This document shows positions 55,550 through 64,000 of a stretch of DNA of 64,000 nucleotides, in pieces (positions within the stretch are counted from its first letter, which is position 1; each line of letters starts with the position of its first letter). The stretch is taken from contig NZ_CP071445.1 in the NCBI RefSeq assembly GCF_017352195.1, forward strand, positions 2,852,001 to 2,916,000. Direction: 5' to 3'. The DNA comes from Sedimentibacter sp. zth1. Its GTDB lineage: Bacteria; Bacillota; Clostridia; Tissierellales; Sedimentibacteraceae. Position numbers and translations under genes: made by a program. The notes beneath the pieces are model-generated. The model made no database searches. It was not told the DNA's origin and saw only the letters and a list, made by a program, of their open reading frames with translations.

Positions 55550-56836
55550 ATGAAGGAAAAAGAAAGTATTTTAAACGGTTTAAGAGATTTACCAAAGCAC
55601 TTGAATTCAAAAACAATAAGTTCTGGTATAATTTCAGGAATTTTTGGTTGGTGTACAGCATTAATATTGTATGCAAATGGTAATGCTTGTGGATGGTCTG
55701 CTCAAGAAACAGTTTCATGGATTTTTGCTTGTTGGGTATTTGGTCCAATACTAGGTATTATTATTTCTTTAAAATATAAGAAACCGATTCCAGGTGCATG
55801 GTCAATATCAGGTGCTGCTATAGTTGTTTCTGGTGCTGCAGCAGGATATTCGCTACAGCAAATGTGTGCTGGTTTTTTAATTGCTGGTATTTTGGTATTT
55901 ATATTAGGAATAATTGGACTTATTAATAAGGTCATGAAGTATTTGCCTATGCCAATTGTTATGGGGATGACAGCTGGTTGCTTATTTAAATTTGTTACAA
56001 ATATTGTTAATTATTTTTATACATGGTCAACAGACATATCAAATCCTAATAATACAAAATATTTTATAATAGCAATACTAGCAGTGGTTACATGGTTAGT
56101 ATTTTCAAAGCTTAAAGCTAAAATTAAAGTTATACCTCCTATTCTAGCTGCTTTAGTAGTAGTTATAATTTGTGTATTTACATTTGGATTGTATGATCCG
56201 AGTGCTTTAGCTGGATTGACTTTTTATGGACCTAAATTTATTGGTTTTTCGTTTGAAAACATTTTAGGAGTAATTGTATCAGTTTCGTTACCATTAACAT
56301 TTTTAGTTATTGGGGCAGAAAATGCTCAAGCTATTGGTGTTTTAAAAAGCCAAGGTTATGTACCTCCGGTAAAAGCTATGACAGTATGGTCTGGTATTGG
56401 TGGAATGGTTACATCATTATTTGGAGGACATAATGCAAATATTGCTGGACCAATGACTGCAATAGTTGCATCTGATGAGTCAGGTAAAAATAAAGATGAT
56501 AGATATGCTTCAGCAGTTGTTTGTGGATTGTTTTGCTCAATAATTGGTGTGTTTTCTAGTATTTTGGTTCCTTTCCTTAATACTATGCCAATTAAATTAA
56601 TATATTTAATTGCTGGATTAGCAATGATTGGTGTAATTTTATCATCATTACAAAGCGCTTTTAAAGTTGGTAAATTCCAAATGTCTGCGTTCTTTGCATT
56701 TTTCGTTGCATTAGCACAAAAGTCATTCTTGGGAATTGGTTCAGCATTTTGGGCTTTATTAATCGGTGTAGTTGTTGCAGGTATATTAGAAACTAAAGAT
56801 TTCAAAGATGTAATTAATGAAACTAAGGGTGTTTAA
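55550..56836 (+). CDS. BenE-family benzoate/aromatic acid transporter
   Basis: 428 residues with about 12 membrane segments. GAWSISGAAIVVSG and MPIVMGMTAGCLFKF, then VIGAENAQAIGVL, are typical of the BenE family (nucleobase-cation-symporter fold), which imports benzoate with protons. Start ATG 55550, GAGAGGAT upstream. It leads a likely operon with the FAD oxidoreductase (54-base gap). The substrate could be a different aromatic acid. Confidence 0.87.
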   Translation: MKEKESILNGLRDLPKHLNSKTISSGIISGIFGWCTALILYANGNACGWSAQETVSWIFACWVFGPILGIIISLKYKKPIPGAWSISGAAIVVSGAAAGYSLQQMCAGFLIAGILVFILGIIGLINKVMKYLPMPIVMGMTAGCLFKFVTNIVNYFYTWSTDISNPNNTKYFIIAILAVVTWLVFSKLKAKIKVIPPILAALVVVIICVFTFGLYDPSALAGLTFYGPKFIGFSFENILGVIVSVSLPLTFLVIGAENAQAIGVLKSQGYVPPVKAMTVWSGIGGMVTSLFGGHNANIAGPMTAIVASDESGKNKDDRYASAVVCGLFCSIIGVFSSILVPFLNTMPIKLIYLIAGLAMIGVILSSLQSAFKVGKFQMSAFFAFFVALAQKSFLGIGSAFWALLIGVVVAGILETKDFKDVINETKGV

Positions 56837-56890
56837 AAAATTACTAATTAAATTCATAAAAAATATTACTTATAAGAGGAAGGTGTAAAA

Positions 56891-58249
56891 TTGAAAACAT
56901 ATAAGTCTATAATTACTTTTGATTCTAGTTGTGATTTACCTATTTATGATGAAGTAGACGTTTTAGTGTGTGGAGGAGGACCTGCTGGTGTTGCTGCAGC
57001 TGAAACTTCAGCTAGACATGGAAATAAAACATTATTGGTTGAAAGATTAGGTTTTTTAGGTGGCGCTGCAGTTGCTGGATATTCAGGCACAATTTGTGGT
57101 ATGTATTATGGTTGTGATAATCCACTTGATGAAGAACCTAAACAATGTGTTTATGGATGGACAGATAAATTTTATCAAGAAATGAAAAAGTGTAACGCTG
57201 TAACCAAACCTCAACCATACGGGAAAACATTTTTAGTCCCTTTTGATCCTCAAATGTGGAAAGAAGTTGCTGAAAACATGGTAGTTGGTGCTGGAGCTAA
57301 AATACTTTATCACACAAATATAATAGGTGTAATAAAAGATGAAGATGTCTTTAAAGGCATTGTAATTGATACAAAAAGTGGAATGGCACAAATTAGAAGT
57401 AAAATTATAATTGATTCTACGGGTGATGCTGATATTATATATCGTGCTGGTTATGATTATACTATGGGAAATAACGGAAGTATTCAAAATCCTACTATGA
57501 TATTTAGATTAGGTGGAGTGGACACTAAAAAGTTCTTTGATTATTGGGGTGAAGACCGTATTTCGCCAGACAAAGTCTCAGAAGCAATGAAAGAAGCAAT
57601 TTCTAAGGGTGCGAATCTACCAAGATTAAAAGTTTGGGTTTATGATACAACAAGACCTAATGAATTGTTTATGAATGTAACTTTAATAACAGGAAGAGAT
57701 GGACATGAGCTAAATGTATGTGACCCTGATGACCATACAGAAGCAGAGGAAGTTGCTAGAAAACAAGTTAGAGAGTATGCTGAATTTTTCAAACAATATA
57801 TACCTGGATGTGAGAATTCATTTATTAATGATTTATCTTGCGAAATTGGAGTTCGCCAGACTAGAAGTATTGTTGGTATTGATAAAATAACAAATGATGA
57901 TGTAGCTAAAGCAAAAAAACGTCCAGATGGTATAGTTAGATGTCCATGGCCAATTGAATTGCATAGTGGTGAAAAACCATATTTATTTTGGTTAATAAAT
58001 GATTATTATGAAATTCCGTATGGTGCTTTAGTACCTGCCATAGGAGAAAATTTAATAGTAGCCGGTAGAAATTTATGCGCTGAACATCAAGCATTAGCTA
58101 GTTGTAGAGTAACAGCTCAATGTTTTGGATATGGTCATGCTGCTGGATTGGCTGCAGACAAAGCTATTAAAGATAATAAACGTTTACGTGATCTAAAAGG
58201 TGAATATATAAGAAAATTATTAAATGAAGAGAATGCTAAATTGGATTAA
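56891..58249 (+). CDS. FAD-dependent oxidoreductase (PF12831-type)
   Basis: 452 residues starting at TTG 56891 behind AGGAAGGTG. The FAD dinucleotide motif VCGGGPAGVAAAE is near residue 28, followed by ERLGFLGGAAVAGYS. The terminal FAD motif lies in VAGRNLCAEHQALASCR. No heme or signal peptide is seen, so it is cytoplasmic. It is probably a reductase or dehydrogenase acting on the compound imported by the BenE-like permease; the substrate is unknown. A large terminator follows. Confidence 0.85.
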   Translation: MKTYKSIITFDSSCDLPIYDEVDVLVCGGGPAGVAAAETSARHGNKTLLVERLGFLGGAAVAGYSGTICGMYYGCDNPLDEEPKQCVYGWTDKFYQEMKKCNAVTKPQPYGKTFLVPFDPQMWKEVAENMVVGAGAKILYHTNIIGVIKDEDVFKGIVIDTKSGMAQIRSKIIIDSTGDADIIYRAGYDYTMGNNGSIQNPTMIFRLGGVDTKKFFDYWGEDRISPDKVSEAMKEAISKGANLPRLKVWVYDTTRPNELFMNVTLITGRDGHELNVCDPDDHTEAEEVARKQVREYAEFFKQYIPGCENSFINDLSCEIGVRQTRSIVGIDKITNDDVAKAKKRPDGIVRCPWPIELHSGEKPYLFWLINDYYEIPYGALVPAIGENLIVAGRNLCAEHQALASCRVTAQCFGYGHAAGLAADKAIKDNKRLRDLKGEYIRKLLNEENAKLD

Positions 58250-58277
58250 TCGTTGTAAAATAATGCAGATGATTTGA

Positions 58278-58340
58278 TATACTCCGTTTATTGTAGACAG
58301 TTAAAATAGAACTGTCTACAATAATGGAGTATTTTTATTT
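58278..58340 (+). terminator. Long terminator after the FAD oxidoreductase
   Basis: ATACTCC, then TTATTGTAGACAGTT, pair with AACTGTCTACAATAA and GGAGTAT, followed by TTTTTATTTT. Confidence 0.88.
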
Positions 58341-58446
58341 TAATGTATATATGTGTTGTTTAGAAGATTTTTACTAGATTGTATTATAATTTACAAAATA
58401 GATTTAAATATGATATAATATAATTAATAAAGATAGGGTGGGTTTT

Positions 58447-59139
58447 ATGAAAAATAAAGTATTTGAGAAAAAAAGTTCAGATTTACTTGTAAATAATGCA
58501 TATAAAAAAATGGAAGAAATGATAGTAACTGCTGAACTTAAACCAGGAGATATCGTATCAGAAAATGAATTAAGTGAATTTCTAGGAATTGGTAGAACAC
58601 CAGTTAGAGAAGCATTGAAAAAATTAGAAGCTACGCATACGATTGAAATATTACCGCGAAAAGGAATTTTAATTAGATTAGTTTATGTAGATGAATTACT
58701 ACAACAAATGGAACCAAGAAAGGCTTTGGAAATATTAGTAGTTCAACGTGCTGCTAAATATGCATTTCCAGAAGAGAGAAAGCGTCTGTTAGAATTAGCT
58801 ACTGAATACAGAAAGATAACAGAAGAGTGGGCACCTGCAGTTGAAGCTTTAAGAATTGATGATGAGTTTAATCATTTAATATGTAAAGCTAGTAAAAATC
58901 CATTTATCGGAGAAATGTTATTGCCACAACATGCTTTAGCAAGAAGACAATATTATTTAAATTATTTTATTGATAAAGAATTGACAGCAAATGTTAATTT
59001 GTCTCATGTAAAATTGATGGAGGCAATTGCAGAAGGCGATGGAGAAAAGGCTGTAATAGAATTAGAAGAGCTTTTTGTAAATTTAAGAAAGTTTAACACT
59101 ATAAGTCTTTCAACATGGTTGCCACTCAATGAAAATTAA
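58447..59139 (+). CDS. GntR-family (FadR/FCD) regulator
   Basis: About 230 residues. Winged helix with LKPGDIVSENELSEFLGIG then RTPVREALKKLE; the C-terminal FCD all-helical domain has DDEFNHLICKAS and late SHVKLMEAIAEGD with the metal-ligand histidines. ATG 58447 suits GGGTGGG better than GTG 58438. Likely sensor of the compound handled by the BenE/FAD operon. Confidence 0.88.
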   Translation: MKNKVFEKKSSDLLVNNAYKKMEEMIVTAELKPGDIVSENELSEFLGIGRTPVREALKKLEATHTIEILPRKGILIRLVYVDELLQQMEPRKALEILVVQRAAKYAFPEERKRLLELATEYRKITEEWAPAVEALRIDDEFNHLICKASKNPFIGEMLLPQHALARRQYYLNYFIDKELTANVNLSHVKLMEAIAEGDGEKAVIELEELFVNLRKFNTISLSTWLPLNEN

Positions 59140-59163
59140 AACTAGAGAGGAATTAATGTTATT

Positions 59164-59982
59164 ATGAATAAAAAAATTAATACGATGTATTTTAGTGCAA
59201 CAGATACAACTAAAAAAATAGTATCTGGAATAGCAAAGAAAATTTCAGAGAATAATCATAGCGATATAGCTATAAATAATATTGATTTTACAATACCGAA
59301 AGTTAGAGAAGAACAAGTGTCTTTTACAGAAAATGATGTTGTCATTATAGGAGTGCCAGTTTATGGAGGAAGAGTTCCCAATGTACTATTAGAATATTTA
59401 AATTCTATTAAAGGTAATGGTGCATTAGCAATTTCAGTAGTTGTTTATGGAAATAGAGATTTTGATGATGCTTTAGTAGAATTAAAAGATATTCTTGAAT
59501 CAGATGGTTTTAAAGTTATTGCGGAAGGAGCGTTTATAGGTGAACACTCATTTTCTAATACTGTTGCCCAAAACAGACCTGATGAAAAAGATATGCTTGT
59601 AGTAAATGACTTTGCTAATCAAATATATACAAAAATAACAACTGAAGATAAAATCACAACTCCAGCTGTAAGAGGAAATAAGAGTTATATAAAACATTCT
59701 AAGCCTCAGAAAAAAGATGGTAAAAATGTTGATATAAAACAAGTTACTCCAAAAACAAACAGCAATTGTACTGATTGCAAACTTTGTGTAGATTTTTGCC
59801 CGATGGGTTCAATTGATTTTAATGATGTATCCAAAGTAAGTGGAATTTGTATTAAATGTGGTGCATGTATTAAAAAATGTCCTGTTAATGCAAAGTATTT
59901 TGATGATGAAAATTATTTAAAAAGCAAACATAAATTAGAAACTAATTATGTTTCTCGTAGAGAACCAGAAATATTTATATAG
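59164..59982 (+). CDS. EFR1-type flavodoxin-ferredoxin fusion, copy A
   Basis: 272 residues. N-terminal flavodoxin fold with YFSATDTTKKIV as the FMN phosphate loop; IGVPVYGGRVPNVLLEYL; C-terminal two [4Fe-4S] clusters: CTDCKLCVDFCPMGS and CIKCGACIKKCPVNA (CxxCxxCxxxCP pattern twice). It transfers electrons in anaerobes. A minimal upstream ORF (ATG 59156) covers its start; see findings. Likely electron donor for the FAD enzyme of the locus (inference). Confidence 0.88.
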   Translation: MNKKINTMYFSATDTTKKIVSGIAKKISENNHSDIAINNIDFTIPKVREEQVSFTENDVVIIGVPVYGGRVPNVLLEYLNSIKGNGALAISVVVYGNRDFDDALVELKDILESDGFKVIAEGAFIGEHSFSNTVAQNRPDEKDMLVVNDFANQIYTKITTEDKITTPAVRGNKSYIKHSKPQKKDGKNVDIKQVTPKTNSNCTDCKLCVDFCPMGSIDFNDVSKVSGICIKCGACIKKCPVNAKYFDDENYLKSKHKLETNYVSRREPEIFI

Positions 59983-60075
59983 ATACTTTTTATAATTGTA
60001 GTACATTTGATTTGACAGATATGTTATTTTAACAACCTAGTGCGAAATTAAACATTGAGAGGAATTAATGTTATT

Positions 60076-60894
60076 ATGAATAAAAGAATTAATACGATGT
60101 ATTTTAGTGCAACAGATACAACTAAAAAAATAGTATCTGGAATAGCAAAGAAAATTTCAGAGAATATACATAGCGATATAGATATAAATAATATTGATTT
60201 TACATTACCGAAAATTAGAAAAGAACCAGTGCTTTTTACAGAAAATGATGTTGTCATTATAGGAGTACCAGTTTATGCAGGAAGAGTTCCTAATGTATTA
60301 TTAAAATATTTAAATTCTATTGAAGGTAATGGTGCATTAGCAATTTCAGTAGTTGTTTATGGAAACAGAAATTATGATGATGCTCTAATAGAATTAAAAG
60401 ATATTCTTGAATTAGATGGCTTTAAAGTTATTGCAGGAGGGGCGTTTATAGGTGAACACTCGTTTTCTAAAACTCTTGCCAAAAATAGACCTGATGAAAA
60501 AGATATGTCTGTAGTAAATGACTTTCCTAATCAAATATATTCAAAATTAACAACTCAAGATAAAATTACAACTCCAGCTATAAAAGGAAATAAGCATTAC
60601 ATAAAATATTATAAACCTAAGAGTAAAGATGGTAAAGATGTTGATATTAGAAAAGTTACTCCAAAAACAAATAGCAATTGCACTGATTGTAAACTTTGTG
60701 TAGAACTTTGTCCTATGGGTTCAATTGATTTTAATGATGTATCCAAATTAAATGGAATTTGTATTAAATGTGGTGCATGTATTAAAAAATGCCCTAACAA
60801 TGCAAAGTATTTTGATGATGAAAATTATTTAAGACATAAACACGAATTAGAGATTAATTTTGCTTCTCGTAGAGAACCAGAAATATTTATATAG
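60076..60894 (+). CDS. EFR1-type flavodoxin-ferredoxin fusion, copy B
   Basis: 272 residues, tandem duplicate of 59164-59982, with near-identical leader. Both cluster motifs intact (CTDCKLCVELCPMGS, CIKCGACIKKCPNNA). Start at ATG 60076; an in-frame TTG at 60055 overlaps the ribosome site and is not used. Differences are scattered, suggesting both copies are under selection. A terminator follows at 60944-60978. Confidence 0.87.
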   Translation: MNKRINTMYFSATDTTKKIVSGIAKKISENIHSDIDINNIDFTLPKIRKEPVLFTENDVVIIGVPVYAGRVPNVLLKYLNSIEGNGALAISVVVYGNRNYDDALIELKDILELDGFKVIAGGAFIGEHSFSKTLAKNRPDEKDMSVVNDFPNQIYSKLTTQDKITTPAIKGNKHYIKYYKPKSKDGKDVDIRKVTPKTNSNCTDCKLCVELCPMGSIDFNDVSKLNGICIKCGACIKKCPNNAKYFDDENYLRHKHELEINFASRREPEIFI

Positions 60895-60943
60895 ATACTT
60901 TTTATGGGATAGGTATTATGAGTATATTTTTATTAAATAGTTG

Positions 60944-60978
60944 AAAAGCACCAAGACATAAAATCTTGGTGCTTTTTT
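60944..60978. terminator. Terminator of the redox locus
   Basis: AAAAGCACCAAGA pairs with TCTTGGTGCTTTT, then T run. It is near-identical to those at 32025 and 37334. Confidence 0.85.
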
Positions 60979-60990
60979 GGTGATTCAAAA

Positions 60991-61398
60991 TTATATATTA
61001 TACTTCCACCAGAATATGACTCCAGCTAAAGCGAGTGCGAATCCAAGTCCTGTATAGAACACAGCTATAAATACAATTGGTACCAACCCTGAATATCGAA
61101 GCCATATCCCTCCACTCATCATAAAAATCATAATACAATAGGATTTTATATCAAAAAAATTCCAGAATGGTTTTTTTTCTTCTTGGTAACTCATAATTCT
61201 TTTGGTATGTTTGATAGCCATTTTGTAAAACATTGCTCCAAACAAGCAGAATACAATTGTGGATAGGCAACCATTCCAAAGGTTGATTGCCTTACTTTCA
61301 GCATAAGCAATCACGCCAAGCCTTGCCACATTGAATCCTGCAATTAGCCACACAGTTCCCGCAATGGCTAAAAGCACTTTTTTCTTTACCTGAAACAT
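60991..61398 (-). CDS. Small membrane protein
   Basis: 135 residues with four membrane segments (about 8-28, 43-60, 88-105 and 110-130). AAGGAGAAG lies before the ATG. It follows a larger membrane protein on the same strand, in a TetR-controlled unit. G+C is higher than the window average. Function unknown. Confidence 0.7.
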   Translation of the reverse strand: MFQVKKKVLLAIAGTVWLIAGFNVARLGVIAYAESKAINLWNGCLSTIVFCLFGAMFYKMAIKHTKRIMSYQEEKKPFWNFFDIKSYCIMIFMMSGGIWLRYSGLVPIVFIAVFYTGLGFALALAGVIFWWKYNI

Positions 61399-61453
61399 AT
61401 GATGCTTCTCCTTTTTTGATGTTGCAAAATCTCAGTAATTTCTGTCATTTTAA

Positions 61454-62131
61454 TCAATTCTTTCGTGATTGTTTCAATCTTTTCATTTCATTGTAGCCAA
61501 TCAGAACACTCCAGACATAGGCGCAGGTTTTAGGAATCATCAACGCTCCGATTATAGGAATGGTGTTGGCAAACAGTACCACTGGAATGTAGAAGGCAAA
61601 GCTGAGAACAATCGTTAACCACATATATTGGAATGGCTTGTCAGTGGCTTTCTTGGTACTTTGATAAAACAGCATGATTACAATTATGCCCATGGCGGCA
61701 AAAGGAATATTACGGTAGATTCCCCAGGACAGCGGTGACTCAATGCTGATCCAAGCGTTTTGCGGCATCAGGCAAAGCACAATCCGAAGTATGGCTAGTG
61801 CATATACAGAGATGGTGAGACCTTGTTTGTCTTCCACCTTATAACGCAGACGCCACACATAATAAAGTAAGATGTAAAAGATGGTCATGGTAATGGAAGT
61901 GATGAATTTACCAATTCCCAGTGCAACCGTGTAGTTTTCTAGTCCAGTGGTGCAAAGTGCTAGAGCTCTGGGTATCAGATGAAAGGAATCTCCCAATCCA
62001 AGAATGACAGCCATAATACCGAATAGACGATATTGCGCATTACCTTTGCTTTTCTTTATCATTAGTATACCGATAGTGATTACGGTCGTCAGATAGACGA
62101 CATCAAATATAGTTTCCATAATTGCTTGCAT
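61454..62131 (-). CDS. Seven-helix membrane protein
   Basis: 225 residues, six to seven membrane segments, with GDSFHLIPRAL between helices 2 and 3 and a basic C-terminus (NEMKRLKQSRKN). AAAAGGAGA lies upstream of the ATG. Family not recognised. A TetR-type operator TGAACTTTGTTCA (62152-62164) is just upstream, so the adjacent TetR protein probably controls it. Confidence 0.72.
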   Translation of the reverse strand: MQAIMETIFDVVYLTTVITIGILMIKKSKGNAQYRLFGIMAVILGLGDSFHLIPRALALCTTGLENYTVALGIGKFITSITMTIFYILLYYVWRLRYKVEDKQGLTISVYALAILRIVLCLMPQNAWISIESPLSWGIYRNIPFAAMGIIVIMLFYQSTKKATDKPFQYMWLTIVLSFAFYIPVVLFANTIPIIGALMIPKTCAYVWSVLIGYNEMKRLKQSRKN

Positions 62132-62151
62132 AAAAAATCTCCTTTTCTAAT

Positions 62152-62164
62152 TGAACTTTGTTCA
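62152..62164 (-). promoter_or_regulatory. TetR-type operator upstream of membrane genes
   Basis: TGAACTTTGTTCA: perfect 5-bp arms around three bases, the same arms as at 62787-62799. Confidence 0.65.
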
Positions 62165-62209
62165 TTTTAAATTTTATGAAAACCCGCCGTTTTGACGGGT
62201 AATTATATC

Positions 62210-62800
62210 TCAATAAATAGTGCGTTTAATTATTTCTGTCAGCATAGCGCAAGAGCTTTCTTGCTTCATAAGTAGCGAAAGCAAATTTGAAAATACAAAA
62301 TCCACAAAGTCAGATTCTGTAAAATTCTTGGAAAACGCTGACGGTGTTACTTTGGCGTCACTCTGTAAAGCTTTAAGCAACCCTGTTTTCATGTGGATGA
62401 AGTACCCTTCCATCACCTGACGGGCTTTTCCTTTTTCAGTGCTAGCAAAGCTAATGGAATGAGCGGTAAAAAAATTTGGGTATTCTGCCACTCCAGATTG
62501 AACACTCTCAAAAATCCACGATACATAATCTGGAAAAGAAGCTACCTTCTTGCAGATTTTATCCATATGGAAAATATGCTGCCATACGTCCTGTATGGTG
62601 GCGACAATTAAATCCGCTTTAGAGGGAAAATAATTGTAGACTGAGCCGACTGAAACATTGCATTTTTTCGCTACGGTGCGCATATTGAGGGACTGCAAGC
62701 CATTTTCTGCTGCAAGCACTCTGCACACTGTGATGATTGCTTCTTTAGATGTAACAATTGTATTTATTATCTTCACCTCCTCATACTGAACATTGTTCAT
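62210..62800 (-). CDS. TetR/AcrR-family regulator
   Basis: About 197 residues. HTH with LNMRTVAKKCNVSVGSVYNYF, then PSKADLIVATI. The start is uncertain: ATG 62800 lies inside the operator palindrome, and a strong GAGGAGGTG (about 62772-62780) sits 20-30 bases inside that frame. Starts that suit this site are GTG 62776 (overlapping) or a non-ATG codon near 62758-62770, close to where family homology begins (TSKEAI). It likely controls itself and the two membrane genes. Confidence 0.85.
   Translation of the reverse strand: MNNVQYEEVKIINTIVTSKEAIITVCRVLAAENGLQSLNMRTVAKKCNVSVGSVYNYFPSKADLIVATIQDVWQHIFHMDKICKKVASFPDYVSWIFESVQSGVAEYPNFFTAHSISFASTEKGKARQVMEGYFIHMKTGLLKALQSDAKVTPSAFSKNFTESDFVDFVFSNLLSLLMKQESSCAMLTEIIKRTIY
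62787..62799 (-). promoter_or_regulatory. TetR operator at its own gene
   Basis: TGAACATTGTTCA is a perfect palindrome around one base. A further half-site TTGTTCA lies at 62833-62839. Confidence 0.75.
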
Positions 62801-62853
62801 TGTAGCACACACTTTTTTATGTGTCAACGAAATTGTTCATTATTATCTTACGC

Positions 62854-63435
62854 CTAAACGATTTCGAAATTTAATACGCAAGGATATTTACCATCACTGT
62901 CTAGAGGAGAAGACACAACTTCTCTTAGCTTTAGCTTAATGTCAAGCATTTTTTGATAATGATATCTAAAATGTCCACAACAACAAAGACAATAAGTTTT
63001 TGAAACAGAATAATCACGCTTTAGTTTGTTAAAATTAGTACATGCACATGCATACTTTCCATTTTCCAAATATTCAACTGCAAGTATTGTAATTGTTCCA
63101 TCACCGTTAAGAACAGGCTTGCCCATATAAGGAACATTCTTGACTTTCTCAAGCTTTTCTTTAAGTGGAATTCCACTGTTTTCTTTTGCGAAAGCTTTTG
63201 ATGCTTTATCTCTTGAACCACTTTTACAACAGGCATTCCAGTCTAGAATTTCACGCTTTTTATCAAAATCAAGCTTTTCATCAAAAACATCCATAGCATG
63301 TTTGAAATAAGCGGCTCTAATTTTTTTAGGTGTACTGCTTACTATGTCGTCATATCCACTGTTTATTGAGTGAATTATACTATCACTAACCTCAAATTTT
63401 ACAAGTGATTCTTTAAATTTTTCTGGACACGGCAT
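62854..63435 (-). CDS. Cysteine-rich protein (DUF6144-like)
   Basis: 193 residues. Cysteines lie in MPCPEKF, LDWNACCKSGSRDKA, CACTNFNKL, and TYCLCCCGHFRYHYQ, then YPCVLNFEIV. The pattern suggests metal binding, with the SKTYCLCCCGHFRYHYQ segment closest to a known clostridial family (DUF6144, from memory). No membrane segment. Function unknown. Confidence 0.7.
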   Translation of the reverse strand: MPCPEKFKESLVKFEVSDSIIHSINSGYDDIVSSTPKKIRAAYFKHAMDVFDEKLDFDKKREILDWNACCKSGSRDKASKAFAKENSGIPLKEKLEKVKNVPYMGKPVLNGDGTITILAVEYLENGKYACACTNFNKLKRDYSVSKTYCLCCCGHFRYHYQKMLDIKLKLREVVSSPLDSDGKYPCVLNFEIV

Positions 63436-63464
63436 ATAATACTCTCCTTTCGTACAATATAAAT

Positions 63465-63545
63465 TTTTCTTTTACCTCATTAAATTGCATACTTTTAAGC
63501 AATTGAGATTTTATGTATTATAAGAAATATTATACTATAAAAAGT
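63465..63545. repeat. Dispersed imperfect repeat, copy 3 (weak)
   Basis: GAGATTTTATGTATTATAAG and AAATATTATACTATAAAAAG resemble the repeat at 37858 and 42775. Confidence 0.35.
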
Positions 63546-63664
63546 AAATTTATTCAACTTCGAATTGTGAACAATAATGTTTTATATCTTTGCTATTAAA
63601 CAAAATCAATTTTACTTGAAGTTTGTTGTGCTACCCATTATATAGGATATATCTTCTCTTACTT

Positions 63665-63885
63665 TTCAGCTATAATTATAGTGGTATTTTCCATTCTCCA
63701 AACTTTGTATACATTTTGAAAACCTGATTTTGTTAGCATATCAATTTGATTATCCACACGTATACGTTTGTTTTATTTTATCATCATGACTAAAATGATG
63801 CATAGTCTGAAAAGATATAACTGCATCATATTTTCCAATGCCAAACTCATAATCAAAATAGTTTGCATTTATAAGCATAAAAGGG
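63665..63885 (-). pseudogene. Methyltransferase relic
   Basis: The minus strand encodes YDAVISFQTMHHFSHDDK (a SAM-methyltransferase motif IV region, about 63785-63840), then after a frameshift QIDMLTKSGFQNVYKV and the end TTIIIAEK (about 63668-63750). The N-terminal SAM loop is missing. Not the same protein as 28948 or 40381. Confidence 0.65.
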
Positions 63886-63969
63886 GTATAGAAATATATT
63901 CTTTATTTGTAACAAAGGTATAAACTGAGACAAAATATAACACAAATTTACAAATTATGCAAGGCGTGA

Positions 63970-63998
63970 TTGAAACGCATGAAAATATATGATATAAT
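63970..63998 (+). promoter_or_regulatory. Strong promoter running out of the window
   Basis: TTGAAA (63970-63975), a 17-base spacer and TATAAT (63993-63998). The gene it serves is beyond the right edge. Confidence 0.75.
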
Positions 63999-64000
63999 GG

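Noticed and set aside
1-64000. tRNA, rRNA or prophage genes
   Set aside because: No cloverleaf, TTCGA-type T-loop with acceptor pairing, rRNA core sequence or phage structural gene was seen.

Overview
The window looks like chromosome from a low-GC, anaerobic Firmicute of the class Clostridia (Lachnospiraceae or Clostridium-like; the genus cannot be fixed from sequence alone). Signs are the AT-rich sequence, strong Shine-Dalgarno sites with some TTG and GTG starts, flavodoxin-ferredoxin (EFR1-type) proteins, a DUF4489-like protein and OPT/PqqD genes. I found no rRNA, tRNA, CRISPR array or prophage. Most of the window is accessory DNA: small cargo operons separated by decayed transposases and hairpins.

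Bases 1-11318 are the right-hand part of a natural-product gene cluster. A giant hybrid synthase, cut by the left edge, reads KS-KR-ACP-C-A-PCP-thioester reductase and has no acyltransferase of its own. It is followed by a 3-hydroxyacyl-CoA-dehydrogenase-like protein, a free ACP, an FkbH-like glyceryl-ACP enzyme and a discrete malonyl-type acyltransferase. This is a trans-AT PKS/NRPS with an attached route to a glycerate-derived (hydroxymalonyl-like) extender unit, and its product would be released reductively as an aldehyde or alcohol. The oxidase that normally completes that extender unit is not visible.

Bases 11319-13945 are a scrapyard: an IS256-type relic, two REP-associated tyrosine transposase (RAYT) relics and REP-like AACCGTCCC inverted repeats around a DUF2812-like membrane protein. 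Bases 13945-19133 are a TetR-controlled MFS + FtsX/ABC export operon. Bases 19345-21467 hold a divergent unit of a winged-helix regulator plus a zinc metalloprotease with a DNA-binding-type HhH tail. Its promoter is buried in a perfect 44-bp palindrome.

Bases 21553-34508 carry a CPBP protease, small glycine-rich/zinc-ribbon proteins under a palindromic operator, a radical SAM enzyme, a two-gene ABC exporter, a duplicated methyltransferase, a frameshifted tRNA-binding protein, a metallo-beta-lactamase-fold hydrolase and an OPT transporter translationally coupled to a PqqD-like protein. Bases 34806-46677 carry a PadR/DUF2812 pair with two tandem operators, two GNAT enzymes, a BlaI/BlaR1-type pair, a methyltransferase behind a leader-peptide attenuator, an XRE/CPBP pair, an IS3 relic, a kinase and a DUF4489-like protein.

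Bases 47039-52097 form a complete two-component system plus FtsX-type ABC transporter, of the antimicrobial-peptide sensing/detoxification kind. After another RAYT relic come SelO (53875-55350, visibly richer in GC) and a transport/redox locus at 55550-60894: a BenE-like permease, an FAD oxidoreductase, a GntR regulator and two tandem flavodoxin-ferredoxins. The right end holds a TetR-controlled pair of membrane proteins, a cysteine-rich protein, a methyltransferase relic and a strong promoter that fires out of the window.
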